Positions 34,610 through 43,884 of a stretch of 64,000 nt of DNA are shown here, one piece after another. The position numbers and the translations under genes were made by a program. The DNA is taken from NCBI RefSeq assembly GCF_007830065.1, contig NZ_VLKK01000003.1:165970-229969 (forward strand), read 5' to 3'. Positions within the stretch are counted from its first letter, which is position 1. The number at the start of each line of letters is the position of its first letter. Under the pieces are notes generated by a model that did not search any database, was not told the DNA's origin, and saw only the letters and a list, made by a program, of their open reading frames with translations. The DNA comes from Sphingobium wenxiniae (GTDB lineage: Bacteria; Pseudomonadota; Alphaproteobacteria; Sphingomonadales; Sphingomonadaceae).

Positions 34610-35023
34610 TCATGCGCTTTTCAATATGCCGGCGAGATAGTCCTCGTCCTTCACCTTCTCCATCCAGACGACGTTCCTGCCGTCGAGCGCTTCCGTCACG
34701 GCGATATGGGTCATGGCGGTGGTGGCGGTCGCGCCATGCCAGTGCTTGTGGCCCGGCGGGCACCAGATCACATCCCCTGCCCTGATCTCGACGATGGGCT
34801 CGCCCTCGCACTGGGTCCAGCCGCACCCGGCGGTCACGATCAGCGTCTGGCCGAGCGGATGCGTGTGCCAGGCCGATCGCGCGCCCGGCTCGAACGTAAC
34901 ATAGGCGCAAGAAGCGCGGGCGGGCTCCGGCGGCGTGTTCAGCGGGTCGATTCGGACGGTGCCGGTGAAATAGTCTTCCGGTCCCTTCTGGGATGGCTGC
35001 GAGCCGGCGCGCATCAGTTTCAT
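34610..35023 (-). CDS. Cupin-domain protein
   Basis: This 137-aa single cupin has motif 1 [20 protein letters not shown] and motif 2 [20 protein letters not shown], with metal-binding histidines. It resembles YhhW/carboxymuconolactone-associated small cupins found with alcohol dehydrogenases and SDRs in stress operons. The ATG at 35021-35023 has an AGGAGA site inherited from the junction with the SDR remnant. It is the last gene of the ADH-SDR-cupin unit. Confidence 0.88.
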   Translation of the reverse strand: MKLMRAGSQPSQKGPEDYFTGTVRIDPLNTPPEPARASCAYVTFEPGARSAWHTHPLGQTLIVTAGCGWTQCEGEPIVEIRAGDVIWCPPGHKHWHGATATTAMTHIAVTEALDGRNVVWMEKVKDEDYLAGILKSA

Positions 35024-35033
35024 GTCGGTTCTC

Positions 35034-35235
35034 CTATATCGGTCGGCGTTCAGAGGCCGGCTTGCCGCGCGGCGCATATTCCATGGCCGCGGAGCGAAGC
35101 TCCTCCTCATTGATATCGGCGAGAACCACGGCGGCACCCGCCTGAGCAAAGGCCTGCGCGGTCGCAAGGCCCATGCCGGAACTAGCGCCGGTGACGAGGG
35201 GTCACCTGCCCCGAAAAGTCGTAGGCCGGGTTCAT
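35034..35235 (-). pseudogene. N-terminal remnant of a short-chain dehydrogenase, frameshifted
   Basis: The ATG at 35233-35235 overlaps the ADH stop (ATGA) and begins [11 protein letters not shown]. One extra base follows (GTGACCCCTCGTC). In the shifted frame comes a textbook SDR cofactor region ([17 protein letters not shown], then [15 protein letters not shown]) that ends at a TAG at 35034-35036 after about 65 residues. A full SDR has about 250, so roughly 190 are missing, and the sequence runs straight into the cupin ribosome site. The gene is dead by both frameshift and deletion. Confidence 0.85.
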
Positions 35236-36305
35236 CGTTCGTCTGCTGTCGTTCCGTTGGCCAGCGACGCGCTGTCGATCACGAAGCGGTATTTGACGTC
35301 GCTGCGCTGCATCCGGTCATAGGCTTGATCGATCTGCTGGATCGGGATCATCTCGATATCGGCGGTGATCCCGTGCTCGGCGCAGAAATCGAGCATTTCT
35401 TGCGTCTCCGCGATGCCGCCGATCAGCGAACCGGCGATCGAACGCCGCCCGAAGATCAGCACGCCGACATTGGGGCTTGGATGCGGATGCTCGGGGACGC
35501 CCACCAGCGTCATCGTCCCGTCGAGCTTGAGCAGCGCCGTATAGGCATCGAGATTATGGCTGGCGGCGACCGTGTTCAGGATGAAGTCGAAGCTGTTCGC
35601 GTGCGCCGCCATTTCGTCCGCATTGCGCGAATTGACGACCTCATCGGCGCCGAGCGCGCGCGCGTCGTCGCGCTTGCTGTCCGACGTGGTGAAAGCGACG
35701 ACATGCGCGCCCATCGCGTGCGCCAGCTTCACGCCGACATGGCCGAGACCGCCGATGCCGACGATGCCGACCTTCTTGCCCGGCCCCGCCTGCCAGTGAC
35801 GCAGCGGCGAGTAGGTTGTGATCCCGGCGCACAGCAAAGGCGCGACCGCGGCAAGCTGCTCTTCGGGATGGCGGATCTTGAGGACGAACCTGTCGTTGAC
35901 GACGATCCGTTGCGAATAGCCGCCCAGCGTATGTCCCGGCGCATCTGCGGTCGGGCCGTTGTAGGTGCCGACGAAGCCCTCCTTGCAATATTGCTCCAGG
36001 TCTGCGTCGCAGGCGTGACAATGCTGACAGCTATCGACCATGCAGCCGACGCCGACAGTCTCGCCGACCGTGAACGCCGTCACCTGATCGCCCACCGCCG
36101 CCACATGGCCGACGATCTCATGCCCCGGCACGCAAGGATAGAGCGTGCCCGCCCATTCGCTGCGAACCTGATGCAGGTCGGAATGGCAGACGCCGCAATA
36201 GGCGATCTCGATCTGGACATCGTGCGGGCCGGGCGCGCGGCGCTCGATGTCCATCGGTTCGAGCGGCCTGTCGCCCGCAAATGCGCCATAGGCTTTGGTT
36301 GTCAT
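35232..36305 (-). CDS. NAD(P)-dependent zinc alcohol dehydrogenase (YahK/CAD type)
   Basis: This 357-aa protein has catalytic zinc ligands in [11 protein letters not shown] and [13 protein letters not shown], structural-zinc cysteines ([15 protein letters not shown]) and cofactor motif [13 protein letters not shown]. Members of this group reduce aldehydes, including cinnamaldehyde- and furfural-type, with NADPH. The ATG at 36303-36305 sets the family-length N-terminus. A GC-rich hairpin occurs in its leader. The stop overlaps the SDR remnant. Confidence 0.92.
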   Translation of the reverse strand: MTTKAYGAFAGDRPLEPMDIERRAPGPHDVQIEIAYCGVCHSDLHQVRSEWAGTLYPCVPGHEIVGHVAAVGDQVTAFTVGETVGVGCMVDSCQHCHACDADLEQYCKEGFVGTYNGPTADAPGHTLGGYSQRIVVNDRFVLKIRHPEEQLAAVAPLLCAGITTYSPLRHWQAGPGKKVGIVGIGGLGHVGVKLAHAMGAHVVAFTTSDSKRDDARALGADEVVNSRNADEMAAHANSFDFILNTVAASHNLDAYTALLKLDGTMTLVGVPEHPHPSPNVGVLIFGRRSIAGSLIGGIAETQEMLDFCAEHGITADIEMIPIQQIDQAYDRMQRSDVKYRFVIDSASLANGTTADER

Positions 36306-36332
36306 CGATAGTGTCCTCCAGCATTGGGTGTG

Positions 36333-36353
36333 GCGGCCGGCGCCGCCGGCCGC
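36333..36353. repeat. Perfect GC-rich hairpin in the ADH leader
   Basis: GCGGCCGGC-GCC-GCCGGCCGC, a 9-bp stem 28 bp upstream of the ADH start. It may affect translation or transcription of the ADH unit. No T-run follows. Confidence 0.5.
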
Positions 36354-36505
36354 TACCAAGATAGAGGCTATTACCACATGGGACTGGGGCTTCGCCATTG
36401 CACACTGCGTTAAGCAGCGCTCATCATCGGCCGACCCGTTCGCATTTTCCCGCCCGCCATGCACTCGGATAGGACGAGGCCGGAAATGCGGTTATAGGCA
36501 AAACC

Positions 36506-36949
36506 ATGCCTCAGCCAGACGTCAACATCGCCGCCCATGTGGTCCAGCTCGCGCTGACACCGATCTTTCTGCTGACAGGCGTTGCCTCTCTGCTCAACGT
36601 GTTCACGACGCGCCTGGGCAGGATCGCCGATCAGGTGGACAAGCTGTCCAGCGAGCCGGCAAGGCGGCCGATGCAGCTCGCCCGCTTGCGCCTTCGGTCG
36701 AAGGCGCTCGATCTGGCGGTACTGCTGGCGGCCGTGGCGGGAGGGCTGACATGCTGCGCCGCCCTCACGCTCTTCCTCAATGCCTTGCGGAGCGGCGCCG
36801 CCGGCGTCATCCTGTTCGCGTTGTTCGGCGGCGCGCTGACATGCGCGGTAGCAGCGCTGGCCGCATTTTCGTTCGAGATGATCCTGGCCGGCAGGACCGT
36901 GCGGGACAAGGTCGACGAAGATGCCAATGGTCCCGGCGCTGGCGCGTAA
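36506..36949 (+). CDS. DUF2721-family membrane protein
   Basis: This 147-aa protein has three predicted transmembrane segments (LALTPIFLLTGVASLLNVFT, LAVLLAAVAGGLTCCAALTL, VILFALFGGALTCAVAALAA) and a short charged loop with TRLGRIADQVDKL, the signature of DUF2721. Function is unknown. It faces the ADH gene divergently across 200 bp. Confidence 0.85.
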   Translation: MPQPDVNIAAHVVQLALTPIFLLTGVASLLNVFTTRLGRIADQVDKLSSEPARRPMQLARLRLRSKALDLAVLLAAVAGGLTCCAALTLFLNALRSGAAGVILFALFGGALTCAVAALAAFSFEMILAGRTVRDKVDEDANGPGAGA

Positions 36950-36998
36950 AGGCAATAGCAGCCGTTGAAAGCGGATCATTTTGCGGTAGGTTCGCGTG

Positions 36999-37421
36999 AT
37001 GGCCCTTCGTCTCACTATTCCTGAAAGCCCATCCGAAACCGATCGGGACGCTGTTATTGCGCCCTTGCGCGCCTACAACATCCGTCAGGCAGGCGATCCC
37101 CGCATCAGACCGGTAGCCATCCTTTTAACGGACGAGGGGGGCGACCATGTTGGCGGACTTTGGGGGAAGCTCGTCTATGACTGGCTGTTCGTAGAATTGC
37201 TGGCCGTGCCCGAAGAGTATCGTGGGGGAAACTACGGCACCGCCTTGATGCAAGGGGCGGAAAGAATTGCCCGTGCTGATAATTGCGTCGGCATCTGGCT
37301 CGATACATATGAGTTTCAGGCTCGTGGCTTTTACGAAAAACTGGGCTTCGAGCTGTTCGGCGCTCTCGATGATCATCCCATAGGGCAGAAGCGGTTCTTT
37401 CTCCGCAAACGCTTCCGGTGA
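36999..37421 (+). CDS. GNAT-family N-acetyltransferase
   Basis: This 140-aa protein has the GNAT acetyl-CoA loop in LLAVPEEYRGGNYGTALMQG and the later strand GIWLDTYEFQARGFYEKLGF. Substrate unknown; it resembles small YhbS/Eis-type acetyltransferases. The start is the ATG at 36999, directly preceded by an in-frame GTG. Confidence 0.88.
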   Translation: MALRLTIPESPSETDRDAVIAPLRAYNIRQAGDPRIRPVAILLTDEGGDHVGGLWGKLVYDWLFVELLAVPEEYRGGNYGTALMQGAERIARADNCVGIWLDTYEFQARGFYEKLGFELFGALDDHPIGQKRFFLRKRFR

Positions 37422-37719
37422 TGACGGCTTTCCAACATCCGATGCTGTACCGGACACCGTTCCGGCCTTTGCGGCAAGCGGTAGCAAATTCCAGATTTCG
37501 GCCGTCAGAGGCCAAGCGGCGCTCGAACTCCCAGACGGGCCAACTCCTGATGGCTTCAACAACCGAAACGGCAATTTCGCGGTGGAGCCGCATCTTGTTC
37601 GTGGTCCTGCTGCTGAGTTAGACTTTGCCAAGTGGCTTCTTGTATCTTTGAAGGACTGGCGTACTCGGCCGCACGACATGTTTCGCTGGACTGGTTCGCC
37701 CCAACCCTCGCAAAGCTAG
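37420..37719 (+). other. Open reading frame of uncertain status after the GNAT gene
   Basis: The stretch between the GNAT gene and the GFA-family gene has one long open plus-strand frame ending at TAG 37717-37719. Its translation has a sensible composition (NGNFAVEPHLVRGPAAELDF followed by AKWLLVSLKDWRTRPHDMF), but no convincing start or ribosome site, and its base composition is more AT-rich than its neighbours. It could be the tail of a lost gene. No family was recognised, and the frame overlaps the stop of the gene on the opposite strand by four bases. Confidence 0.3.
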
Positions 37720-38204
37720 TCGATCCAAAGACCGCGCGCCCGATGCCAATCCTCCAGCGTAATGTCCGGATACTCATCGAAACACTTATCGTCCGGGCCG
37801 ATCTCGGGTTCGACCCAGGCGGCCTTGGACGAAAGCATCATATGGACGAGCGACGGGGCCTTCGGCAGTTCGCTATCGATGGCCGACGCGAAGGGATGGA
37901 AGAGTTCGGGATATTCCGGGCTGAACACCCACAGCGCGCTGGCGCATGCGGCGCAGAAATGCCGCTCGCCCGTGCTGACGCGGCACCCGCCCCGGCCATC
38001 GTCAAGCCCGGCGTGAAACACGGCCGTCTTGCCCTCGACCTTGAGCGTCTGCTTGTCGGCGTGAAGGTTGATTGCGTATCCGCCGCCGCCCGCGGTCTTC
38101 CGGCATATCGAACAATAGCACCGCATAAACGGCACTGGTGCGTGGCTGTCGGCGGAGAAGCGAATCCTGCCGCAACGGCACGACCCGTCGAGCTTCAGGG
38201 GCAT
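37716..38204 (-). CDS. GFA-family protein (glutathione-dependent formaldehyde-activating fold)
   Basis: This 162-aa zinc protein has the family's cysteine sets: GSCRCGRIRF, RCYCSICRKTAGGG and FCAACASALWVFSPEYPE. It is a distant relative of Gfa at 10947. Most family members outside formaldehyde operons have no known activity. A longer frame extends upstream; the ATG at 38202-38204 gives the family N-terminus (MPLKLDGSCRCG). Confidence 0.85.
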   Translation of the reverse strand: MPLKLDGSCRCGRIRFSADSHAPVPFMRCYCSICRKTAGGGGYAINLHADKQTLKVEGKTAVFHAGLDDGRGGCRVSTGERHFCAACASALWVFSPEYPELFHPFASAIDSELPKAPSLVHMMLSSKAAWVEPEIGPDDKCFDEYPDITLEDWHRARGLWID

Positions 38205-38350
38205 GGCCAGTTCCTTTCGCACGGGTGAACTGCCAAGCGGTGGGCCGGTTCCGACCTTTTGCGGATGTTGATGAGCCGATTTGCGATTCCCATCCGCGGC
38301 GGCATCCCTTTGCGCATTCATGCGTCTCCATCCGGAAGGAGTGCCGCGTC

Positions 38351-38899
38351 ATGGATGCCCTTACCGAAAAGCAGAGGATGCTCGCCGGCCAGCCCTATCG
38401 GGCGAACGATCCCGAAATCGTTGCGGATCAGCTATCGGCGGCGGACTGGATGCAGCGCTTCAACTGCTCGTTGCCGCCGGAAAGAGAGGCGCTGCTGCGC
38501 CAGCGCCTGGGTTCGCTCGGGGATGCGTCCGCGATACGGCCGCCATTCCACTGCGACTATGGATATAATATCCATCTGGGCAGCGGCGTGTTTCTGAACT
38601 TCAACTGCGTGATCCTCGATGTGGTCCGGGTGACCATAGGGGATGCAACGCAGATCGGACCCGGCGTTCAGATTCTGGCGGCCGATCATCCGCGTGATGC
38701 TGCCGAGCGCGCGGCGGGTTTGGAATGGGGACGATCCATCTCCATCGGCCGCAACGTCTGGATCGGGGGCGGTGCGATCATCCTTCCGGGCGTGACCATC
38801 GGCGATAACGCGATCGTGGGCGCGGGCAGTATCGTGACCCGGGATGTAGCCCCCGGCAGCGGGGTTGCCGGCAACCCCGCTCGCCCGCTTGCAAGATGA
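38351..38899 (+). CDS. Sugar O-acetyltransferase, Maa/NodL type
   Basis: This 182-aa hexapeptide-repeat protein begins with the Maa/NodL helical domain (MDALTEKQRMLAGQPY, then PFHCDYGYNIHLG) and ends with left-handed beta-helix repeats (VWIGGGAIILPGVTIGDNAI, then VGAGSIVTRDV). The catalytic His is in AADHPRD. It transfers acetyl from acetyl-CoA to maltose-, galactoside- or glucoside-like sugars; the exact acceptor is unknown. Confidence 0.92.
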   Translation: MDALTEKQRMLAGQPYRANDPEIVADQLSAADWMQRFNCSLPPEREALLRQRLGSLGDASAIRPPFHCDYGYNIHLGSGVFLNFNCVILDVVRVTIGDATQIGPGVQILAADHPRDAAERAAGLEWGRSISIGRNVWIGGGAIILPGVTIGDNAIVGAGSIVTRDVAPGSGVAGNPARPLAR

Positions 38900-39485
38900 A
38901 CCAGCGAACCAGCACGAGGGAAGACGTCGCCAAAGAGAGACAACGGCGCGCCAGACTGTTCCGTCACGCAGGAGACCGGCGAGGCAATTCGCTTGAGCGA
39001 TGCGCCGTAGAGGCGTATGCTGCTGTTAGCAACCGAACGTGAGTCGATCGTCATGATCGGCAAAATGGATCGGATGTAGCAACGCCGCCGCTCAATTCCG
39101 GGACAAGCTTTCGTAGCAAAATCCTGCTGAACTGGGCGGCGACGCCATTTTCACCGCATTATATTCCGCCTTCTCAGGCATGACATATGCCAATCCAACA
39201 GCAATGAGATTGGCCAGTTTCAATAAGTAACTTGCAAACCCGCGCTGAATATCGGGTTTGGATGGTTGGCGGGCATTCCCCCGCCGTCATGCCATCGAAC
39301 GCTGGCATCTCTCTTTCTCAGGGCGCGATCAAGCCTAAGGGAAATCCCTGCTTTCGCTGGGATGACGGATGGCGAACGGCAAAAATGGCCGCAATCGGCC
39401 ATCGCAGGATTTGGGTGTGCAAACTCCATAACCGCCCTGGAAGAAGGGTCTCCCCTTCTCAGGCAATCCCTTCTACATCTCCCCA
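38900..39485. other. Gene-free interval containing a REP-like element
   Basis: This 586-bp interval has no credible coding frame. From 39160 to 39240 it is clearly more AT-rich, which may mark the promoter of the YaiI gene. A REP-like palindromic element occupies 39284-39368. The rest (38900-39150) shows nothing recognisable. Confidence 0.6.
39284..39368. repeat. REP-like palindromic element, copy 1
   Basis: The element starts with CCGTCAT and ends with CGCTGGGATGACGG, with inner segments (CGCTGGCATC, CCCTGCTTTCGCTGG) that can fold into a long imperfect stem. Its 3' end and next two bases (16 bp) are identical to the element at 50669-50718. Similar intergenic repeats are common in sphingomonad genomes. 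Confidence 0.65.
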
Positions 39486-39941
39486 ATGCCCCAAATCCTC
39501 ATCGATGCCGATGCCTGCCCGGTAAAGGACGAAACCTACAAGGTCGGCTGGCGGTACAACGTGCCCGTCATCGTCGTCAGCAACAGTCCCATCCGGGTGC
39601 CGGCGCATCCGCTCATCTCGCGCGTGGTGGTGAGCGACGGGTTCGATGCGGCGGATGACTGGATCGTGGACCATGTGGAGGCGGGCTCCATCGTCGTGAC
39701 CGCCGACATATTGCTGGCCGACCGATGCCTGAAGTCCGGATGCGGGGCGGTGATCGCTCCGACGGGGAAGCCCTTTACCAACGCCTCCATCGGCAATGCC
39801 GTTGCGGTACGGGCCATCATGGCGGATTTGCGCGCGGGGGCGGTCGGCGACGGGATTGGCGGGCCAGCTCCGTTTGGGAAGGCGGACCGGTCACGCTTTC
39901 TCTCGGCGCTGGATGAGGCGGTGGGGCGGCTCCGGCGGTAA
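39486..39941 (+). CDS. YaiI/YqxD (DUF188) family protein
   Basis: This 151-aa protein has the PIN-like DUF188 signature: ILIDADACPVKDETYKV, VVVSDGFDAADDWIV, ILLADRCLKSGCGAVIAPTG. The acidic residues suggest a nuclease fold, but the function is not established. It stands alone, ending in a terminator shared with the convergent metE gene. Confidence 0.9.
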   Translation: MPQILIDADACPVKDETYKVGWRYNVPVIVVSNSPIRVPAHPLISRVVVSDGFDAADDWIVDHVEAGSIVVTADILLADRCLKSGCGAVIAPTGKPFTNASIGNAVAVRAIMADLRAGAVGDGIGGPAPFGKADRSRFLSALDEAVGRLRR

Positions 39942-40008
39942 GTTGCGGCACGGCTGTCCTTATTCCGACGCTCCCGGCGGCAGCCGTTCATTCGGTTTGC
40001 TGGAATAA

Positions 40009-40040
40009 GGCAGGGACGATCCGATCGCCCCTGCCCTTTT
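40009..40040 (+). terminator. Intrinsic terminator between YaiI and metE
   Basis: GGCAGGG (40009-40015) and CCCTGCC (40029-40035) form the stem, with CGATC/GATCG inner pairing, followed by CTTTT on the plus strand. It serves the plus-strand gene and perhaps also metE. Confidence 0.7.
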
Positions 40041-40044
40041 GCTC

Positions 40045-42369
40045 TCAGATCAGGAACGCGCGCGCAGATTTGGCGGCTTCGACCATATGCACGAGCGCGG
40101 GTTTCACATCCTCCCATTTGCGGGTCTTCAGGCCGCAATCGGGGTTCACCCAGAGTTGGCCTGTCGAAAGCCGCTCACCCGCCTTGATCAACAAATCCAC
40201 CATCTCCTCGCGCGCCGGCACGCGCGGCGAGTGGATGTCGTATACGCCCGGTCCGATCTCGTTGGGATATCGATAGTCGGCAAACGCATCGAGCAGTTCC
40301 ATCTTGGACCGCGCCGTCTCGATCGAGATGACGTCGGCATCCATCGCGCCGATCGCCACGATGATGTCGTTGAACTCCGAATAGCACATATGGGTGTGGA
40401 TCTGCGTCTGCGGCTGCACCCCCGAAGCGGAGATGCGGAACGCTTCGACGGCCCAATCGAGATAGGCCTGCCAATCCGCCCGGCGCAGGGGCAGACCCTC
40501 GCGCAGGGCGGCCTCGTCGATCTGGATGATCCTGGCGCCGGCGCGTTCCAGGTCGACCACTTCGTCGCGGATGGCGAGCGCAATCTGCCGGCAGGTGTCG
40601 CTGCGGGGCTGGTCGTCGCGCACGAACGACCATTGGAGGATCGTCACCGGCCCGGTCAGCATACCCTTCATCGGCCTGTCGGTCAGGCTTTGGGCATAGG
40701 CCCACCATTCCACCGTCATCGGCCGGGGCCGGGAAACGTCGCCATAAATGATCGGCGGACGGACGCAACGCGAGCCATAGCTTTGCACCCAGCCGGCCCT
40801 GGTAAAGGCGAAACCGGCAAGCTGTTCGCCGAAATACTGCACCATGTCGTTGCGCTCGAACTCGCCATGGACCAGCACGTCGATGCCGATTTCCTCCTGC
40901 CAGCGGACCGCGCGCTCGGTCTCCTCGCGCAGGAACCGCGTATAGGAGGCATCATCCAGTTCCCCCTTTCCATGGGCGGCGCGGGCCTTGCGCACTTCGG
41001 CGGTCTGGGGAAAGGAGCCGATCGTGGTCGTCGGCAATGGCGGCAGGCCCAGCAAGGCTCTTTGCTGGACGATGCGCTCGGCAAAGGGCGTCACGCGGCG
41101 GGTCCAGTTGGCGGTCAGCGCCTCCATTCGCGAACGCACCCGAGGATCGTGCACAAGCGGAGAGGCCCGGCGGCCGGCAACGGCGCGCGCATTGTCGGCA
41201 AGGGCGGCGGCAACGCTCGACCGGCCCTGGTTGAGCGCCTTGGCGAGGACCGACAGTTCCTCGATCTTCTGGACCGCAAAGGCCATCCAGTTCTTCACCT
41301 GGGGGTCGAGCCGGGTTTCCAGCGCGAGATCGATGGGCGTATGGAGCAGCGAGCAGGAGGGGGCGATAGCAAGGACGCGCCGGCTGCGCGCGATCGGCTC
41401 GATCCGGTCCAATATGGCCGTGAGATCGGATTTCCAGATATTGCGGCCATCGACCACGCCTAAGGACAGCAGCATGTCGGCGGGCGCCTTCGCGGCAACA
41501 TCGTCCAACTGCTCGGGCGCGCGCACGAGATCGACATGCAGGCCCGCGACCGGCAGGCCCATCGCTATGTCGAGATTGTCGCCCAGCGCGCCAAAATAGG
41601 TGGCGATCAGGATTCGCAGTCCAGGGATTTCCTGCGCAAGGCTGGCATAGGCGGTGCCGAACGCCGCCTTCGCCTCCGCGTCAAGGTCCAGCACCAGCGC
41701 CGGTTCGTCGATCTGCACCCATTCGGCCCCCGCCGCCTGCAAACGGCGCAGCACTTCGATATAGACGGGCAGCAGGGCCGGCAGCAGCGACAGGGGCCGG
41801 GTCCGGCCGTCGGTCGATTTGGCCAGCAGCAGCCAGCTTACCGGCCCAAGCAGAACCGGGCGGCTCTCATGACCCAGCGCCTTTGCTTCCCTATATTCAT
41901 CGATGACCTTGGTGGACGACAGGATGAAGTGCTGGGTCGCGCCAACTTCGGGCACCATATAATGATAATTGGTGTCGAACCATTTGGTCATTTCCTGTGC
42001 CGGCACGTCGGTCGATCGGCCGTGGCCGTGGCCGCAGCCTTCCTCGCTCGCCCCGGGCTGATGCCCCCGCGCCATCGCGAAATAGACGTCGAGCGAGCCG
42101 GCCGCGCCCAGCGGGCGGTAGATGGCGGGGATCGCCCCGACCATGATGCTGGTGTCGAGCACCTGATCATAGAGGGAGAAGTCGCCGGACGGCACGATAT
42201 CGAGGCCGAGCGCCTTCTGCCGATCCCATGTCGCGGCGCGCAGCACCCGCGCGGTGTCGAGCAGCGCGGGCGCATCGGACTTGCCGGCCCAATAGGCTTC
42301 GAGCGCGGTCTTGAGTTCACGGCGCGGGCCGATGCGCGGAAAGCCGAGATTGGTGGTGATAACGGACAT
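40045..42369 (-). CDS. metE: Cobalamin-independent methionine synthase
   Basis: It transfers a methyl group from 5-methyltetrahydropteroyl-triglutamate to homocysteine. The 774-aa protein has the two-barrel layout: N-terminal barrel (TTNLGFPRIGPRRELKTALE) and C-terminal catalytic barrel with zinc ligands in HTHMCYSEFNDI (His, Cys) and NPDCGLKTR (Cys). The GGHGHG-like insert with His-rich residues (EEGCGHGHG) around residue 110 is seen in some family members. A cobalamin riboswitch in its leader shuts it off when vitamin B12 is plentiful, presumably because a B12-dependent MetH exists elsewhere. Confidence 0.97.
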   Translation of the reverse strand: MSVITTNLGFPRIGPRRELKTALEAYWAGKSDAPALLDTARVLRAATWDRQKALGLDIVPSGDFSLYDQVLDTSIMVGAIPAIYRPLGAAGSLDVYFAMARGHQPGASEEGCGHGHGRSTDVPAQEMTKWFDTNYHYMVPEVGATQHFILSSTKVIDEYREAKALGHESRPVLLGPVSWLLLAKSTDGRTRPLSLLPALLPVYIEVLRRLQAAGAEWVQIDEPALVLDLDAEAKAAFGTAYASLAQEIPGLRILIATYFGALGDNLDIAMGLPVAGLHVDLVRAPEQLDDVAAKAPADMLLSLGVVDGRNIWKSDLTAILDRIEPIARSRRVLAIAPSCSLLHTPIDLALETRLDPQVKNWMAFAVQKIEELSVLAKALNQGRSSVAAALADNARAVAGRRASPLVHDPRVRSRMEALTANWTRRVTPFAERIVQQRALLGLPPLPTTTIGSFPQTAEVRKARAAHGKGELDDASYTRFLREETERAVRWQEEIGIDVLVHGEFERNDMVQYFGEQLAGFAFTRAGWVQSYGSRCVRPPIIYGDVSRPRPMTVEWWAYAQSLTDRPMKGMLTGPVTILQWSFVRDDQPRSDTCRQIALAIRDEVVDLERAGARIIQIDEAALREGLPLRRADWQAYLDWAVEAFRISASGVQPQTQIHTHMCYSEFNDIIVAIGAMDADVISIETARSKMELLDAFADYRYPNEIGPGVYDIHSPRVPAREEMVDLLIKAGERLSTGQLWVNPDCGLKTRKWEDVKPALVHMVEAAKSARAFLI

Positions 42370-42629
42370 GCAGGGGTCTCCATCGGCAAAGCGGATCGCT
42401 CGCCGTCAATCATGAGAAGAGGGGGGAAGGAATGCGACGCGATCAGGCGATCGCAGTCAGCCGGGCGGGCCTATGGCCTGGTGCAATATGGGAAATGACA
42501 TCGATCATTCGCCTCTGGTTGCGAATGGAGCCGTCCGGGGGGCCGCGCGGGAAACCGGGCGGGCGCGCAGGAACGCACCGCCGCTCAAGCGCGATCCGCC
42601 GGAACCACCCCGTCCGAGGAATCCTATCA

Positions 42630-42805
42630 CGACGAGGCAGGTCTCCTGGCTTTACGGGTCAACACGTTAGTCCGGGCCTTCCCGGCGCCGCGCGGGCGCC
42701 AGTGGCACATGGTGGACTACCGCTCGCCGCTCACAGTTGCGGGGGCAGCGCCGGACTCCGCCCTTTCAAGCGTCACCGGCTTCCCGTCTTAGCTCCACAT
42801 CACGC
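42630..42805 (-). ncRNA. Cobalamin riboswitch upstream of metE
   Basis: Read on the minus strand, the region contains the canonical elements in order: GGGAAGCCGGTGA near 42778-42791, CTGCCCCCGCAACTGT near 42732-42748, GCCACTG at 42700-42706 and the B12 box AGCCAGGAGACCTGCC at 42636-42651. About 260 nt separate it from the metE start, room for an expression platform. Adenosyl- or methylcobalamin binding should repress metE. The edges are approximate. Confidence 0.95.
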
Positions 42806-42831
42806 CTGATATGGAGAACCTCGACAGCCTG

Positions 42832-42860
42832 TTTAGACACCCACCGCGCACAAACGTCAA
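42832..42860 (-). promoter_or_regulatory. Probable metE promoter
   Basis: On the minus strand, TTGACG (42860-42855) is followed after exactly 17 bp by TCTAAA (42837-42832). Transcription would start about 25 bp before the riboswitch, as expected. Confidence 0.6.
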
Positions 42861-42865
42861 GTGCA

Positions 42866-42885
42866 ATATAAAGAAATCTTTATAT
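42866..42885. repeat. AT-rich palindrome upstream of the metE promoter
   Basis: ATATAAAG-AAAT-CTTTATAT: perfect 8-bp arms, just upstream of the -35 element. It may be a regulator site or help unwind the promoter. Its composition is far more AT-rich than the surroundings. Confidence 0.45.
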
Positions 42886-42900
42886 AGTGGTGGGAAAGAC

Positions 42901-42932
42901 GGGTCATGGAGGCTCCTCAACCCCCATGACCC
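42901..42932 (-). terminator. Hairpin after the prp operon
   Basis: GGGTCATGG (42901-42909) pairs with CCATGACCC (42924-42932), 31 bp past the prpB stop. On the minus strand GTCTTTCCC follows, a weak U-tract. It probably ends the methylcitrate transcript. Confidence 0.6.
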
Positions 42933-42963
42933 GCAAACATCCGGCGTGCATCGGATGCGGCCG

Positions 42964-43884
42964 TCAGGCTCCGGCGATCGTATCGGGAACGATCGTCTTC
43001 ACGATCGAGGCGTCGAGGGCCTCATAATCGTGGAGCCCGATGGTTTCGTAAAGCTCGGCGCGGGTCTGCATTTCACCCACCATATTCTGTGCGCCGCCGT
43101 CGCGGCGGATCGCCGCGTAAAGCTTCGCCTGCGCCCTGTTCGCCACCCGCAGCGACGAAACCGGCCAGATCACCATGCGATAGCCCATCGCCTCGAACTC
43201 GCCGGCGGTGAAGAAGGGTGTCTTTCCGAACTCGGTCATGTTGGCGAGCAGCTTCACGCCGGGCATCGCCTTCGCGAACGCCTCGAACATGGCACGGGTG
43301 TTGAGCGCTTCGGGGAAGATCGCGTCCGCCCCGGCCGCGACATAGAGCTTCGCGCGGTCGACGGCGGCCTCGAAACCCTCCACTCCTGCGGCGTCGGTGC
43401 GCGCAACGATGACGAGATCGCGGGCCGCCCTGCGCGCCGCCGCCACCTTGGCCGCCATATCATGGGCGTCGGCCAGCTTCTTGCCGTTCAGATGCCCGCA
43501 TTTCTTGGGCAGGATCTGGTCTTCGAGATGCACCGCCCCTGCCCCCGCCTCCTCGAACGCGCGGATCATGTGCATGACGTTGAGCGCCTCGCCATAGCCC
43601 GTGTCGCCGTCGACCAGCAGCGGCAGGCCCGAAGAACGGACGATCTGCCGGATGAAGAAGGCGACCTCGTCAACGGTGATGATGCCAAGGTCGGGCAGGC
43701 CCATCGATGCCGTCATCGCCGCGCCGGACAGATAAAGGCCCTCGAACCCGGCCGCCTTCGCCTGAAGGGCGGCCTGGCCATTATGCGCGCCGGGCAGTTG
43801 CAGGATCTGCGGCCGATCGAGCAGGGCGCGGAAGCGCCGGCCGGCGCTCTCATCGGGACGGTCGTCTGCAATCAGGTACGGCAA
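42964..43884 (-). CDS. prpB: 2-methylisocitrate lyase
   Basis: It splits 2-methylisocitrate into pyruvate and succinate. The 306-aa protein belongs to the ICL/PEP mutase family: [17 protein letters not shown] and [19 protein letters not shown] with the KKCGH catalytic loop, then VARTDA. Together with prpC and prpD it forms the 2-methylcitrate cycle that oxidises propionyl-CoA. Its start overlaps the end of prpC by 13 bases. Confidence 0.96.
   Translation of the reverse strand: MPYLIADDRPDESAGRRFRALLDRPQILQLPGAHNGQAALQAKAAGFEGLYLSGAAMTASMGLPDLGIITVDEVAFFIRQIVRSSGLPLLVDGDTGYGEALNVMHMIRAFEEAGAGAVHLEDQILPKKCGHLNGKKLADAHDMAAKVAAARRAARDLVIVARTDAAGVEGFEAAVDRAKLYVAAGADAIFPEALNTRAMFEAFAKAMPGVKLLANMTEFGKTPFFTAGEFEAMGYRMVIWPVSSLRVANRAQAKLYAAIRRDGGAQNMVGEMQTRAELYETIGLHDYEALDASIVKTIVPDTIAGA

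Noticed and set aside
39232..39658. Small plus-strand frames over the REP-like element
   Set aside because: Their translation comes from the palindromic repeat and an alternative frame of the YaiI gene.
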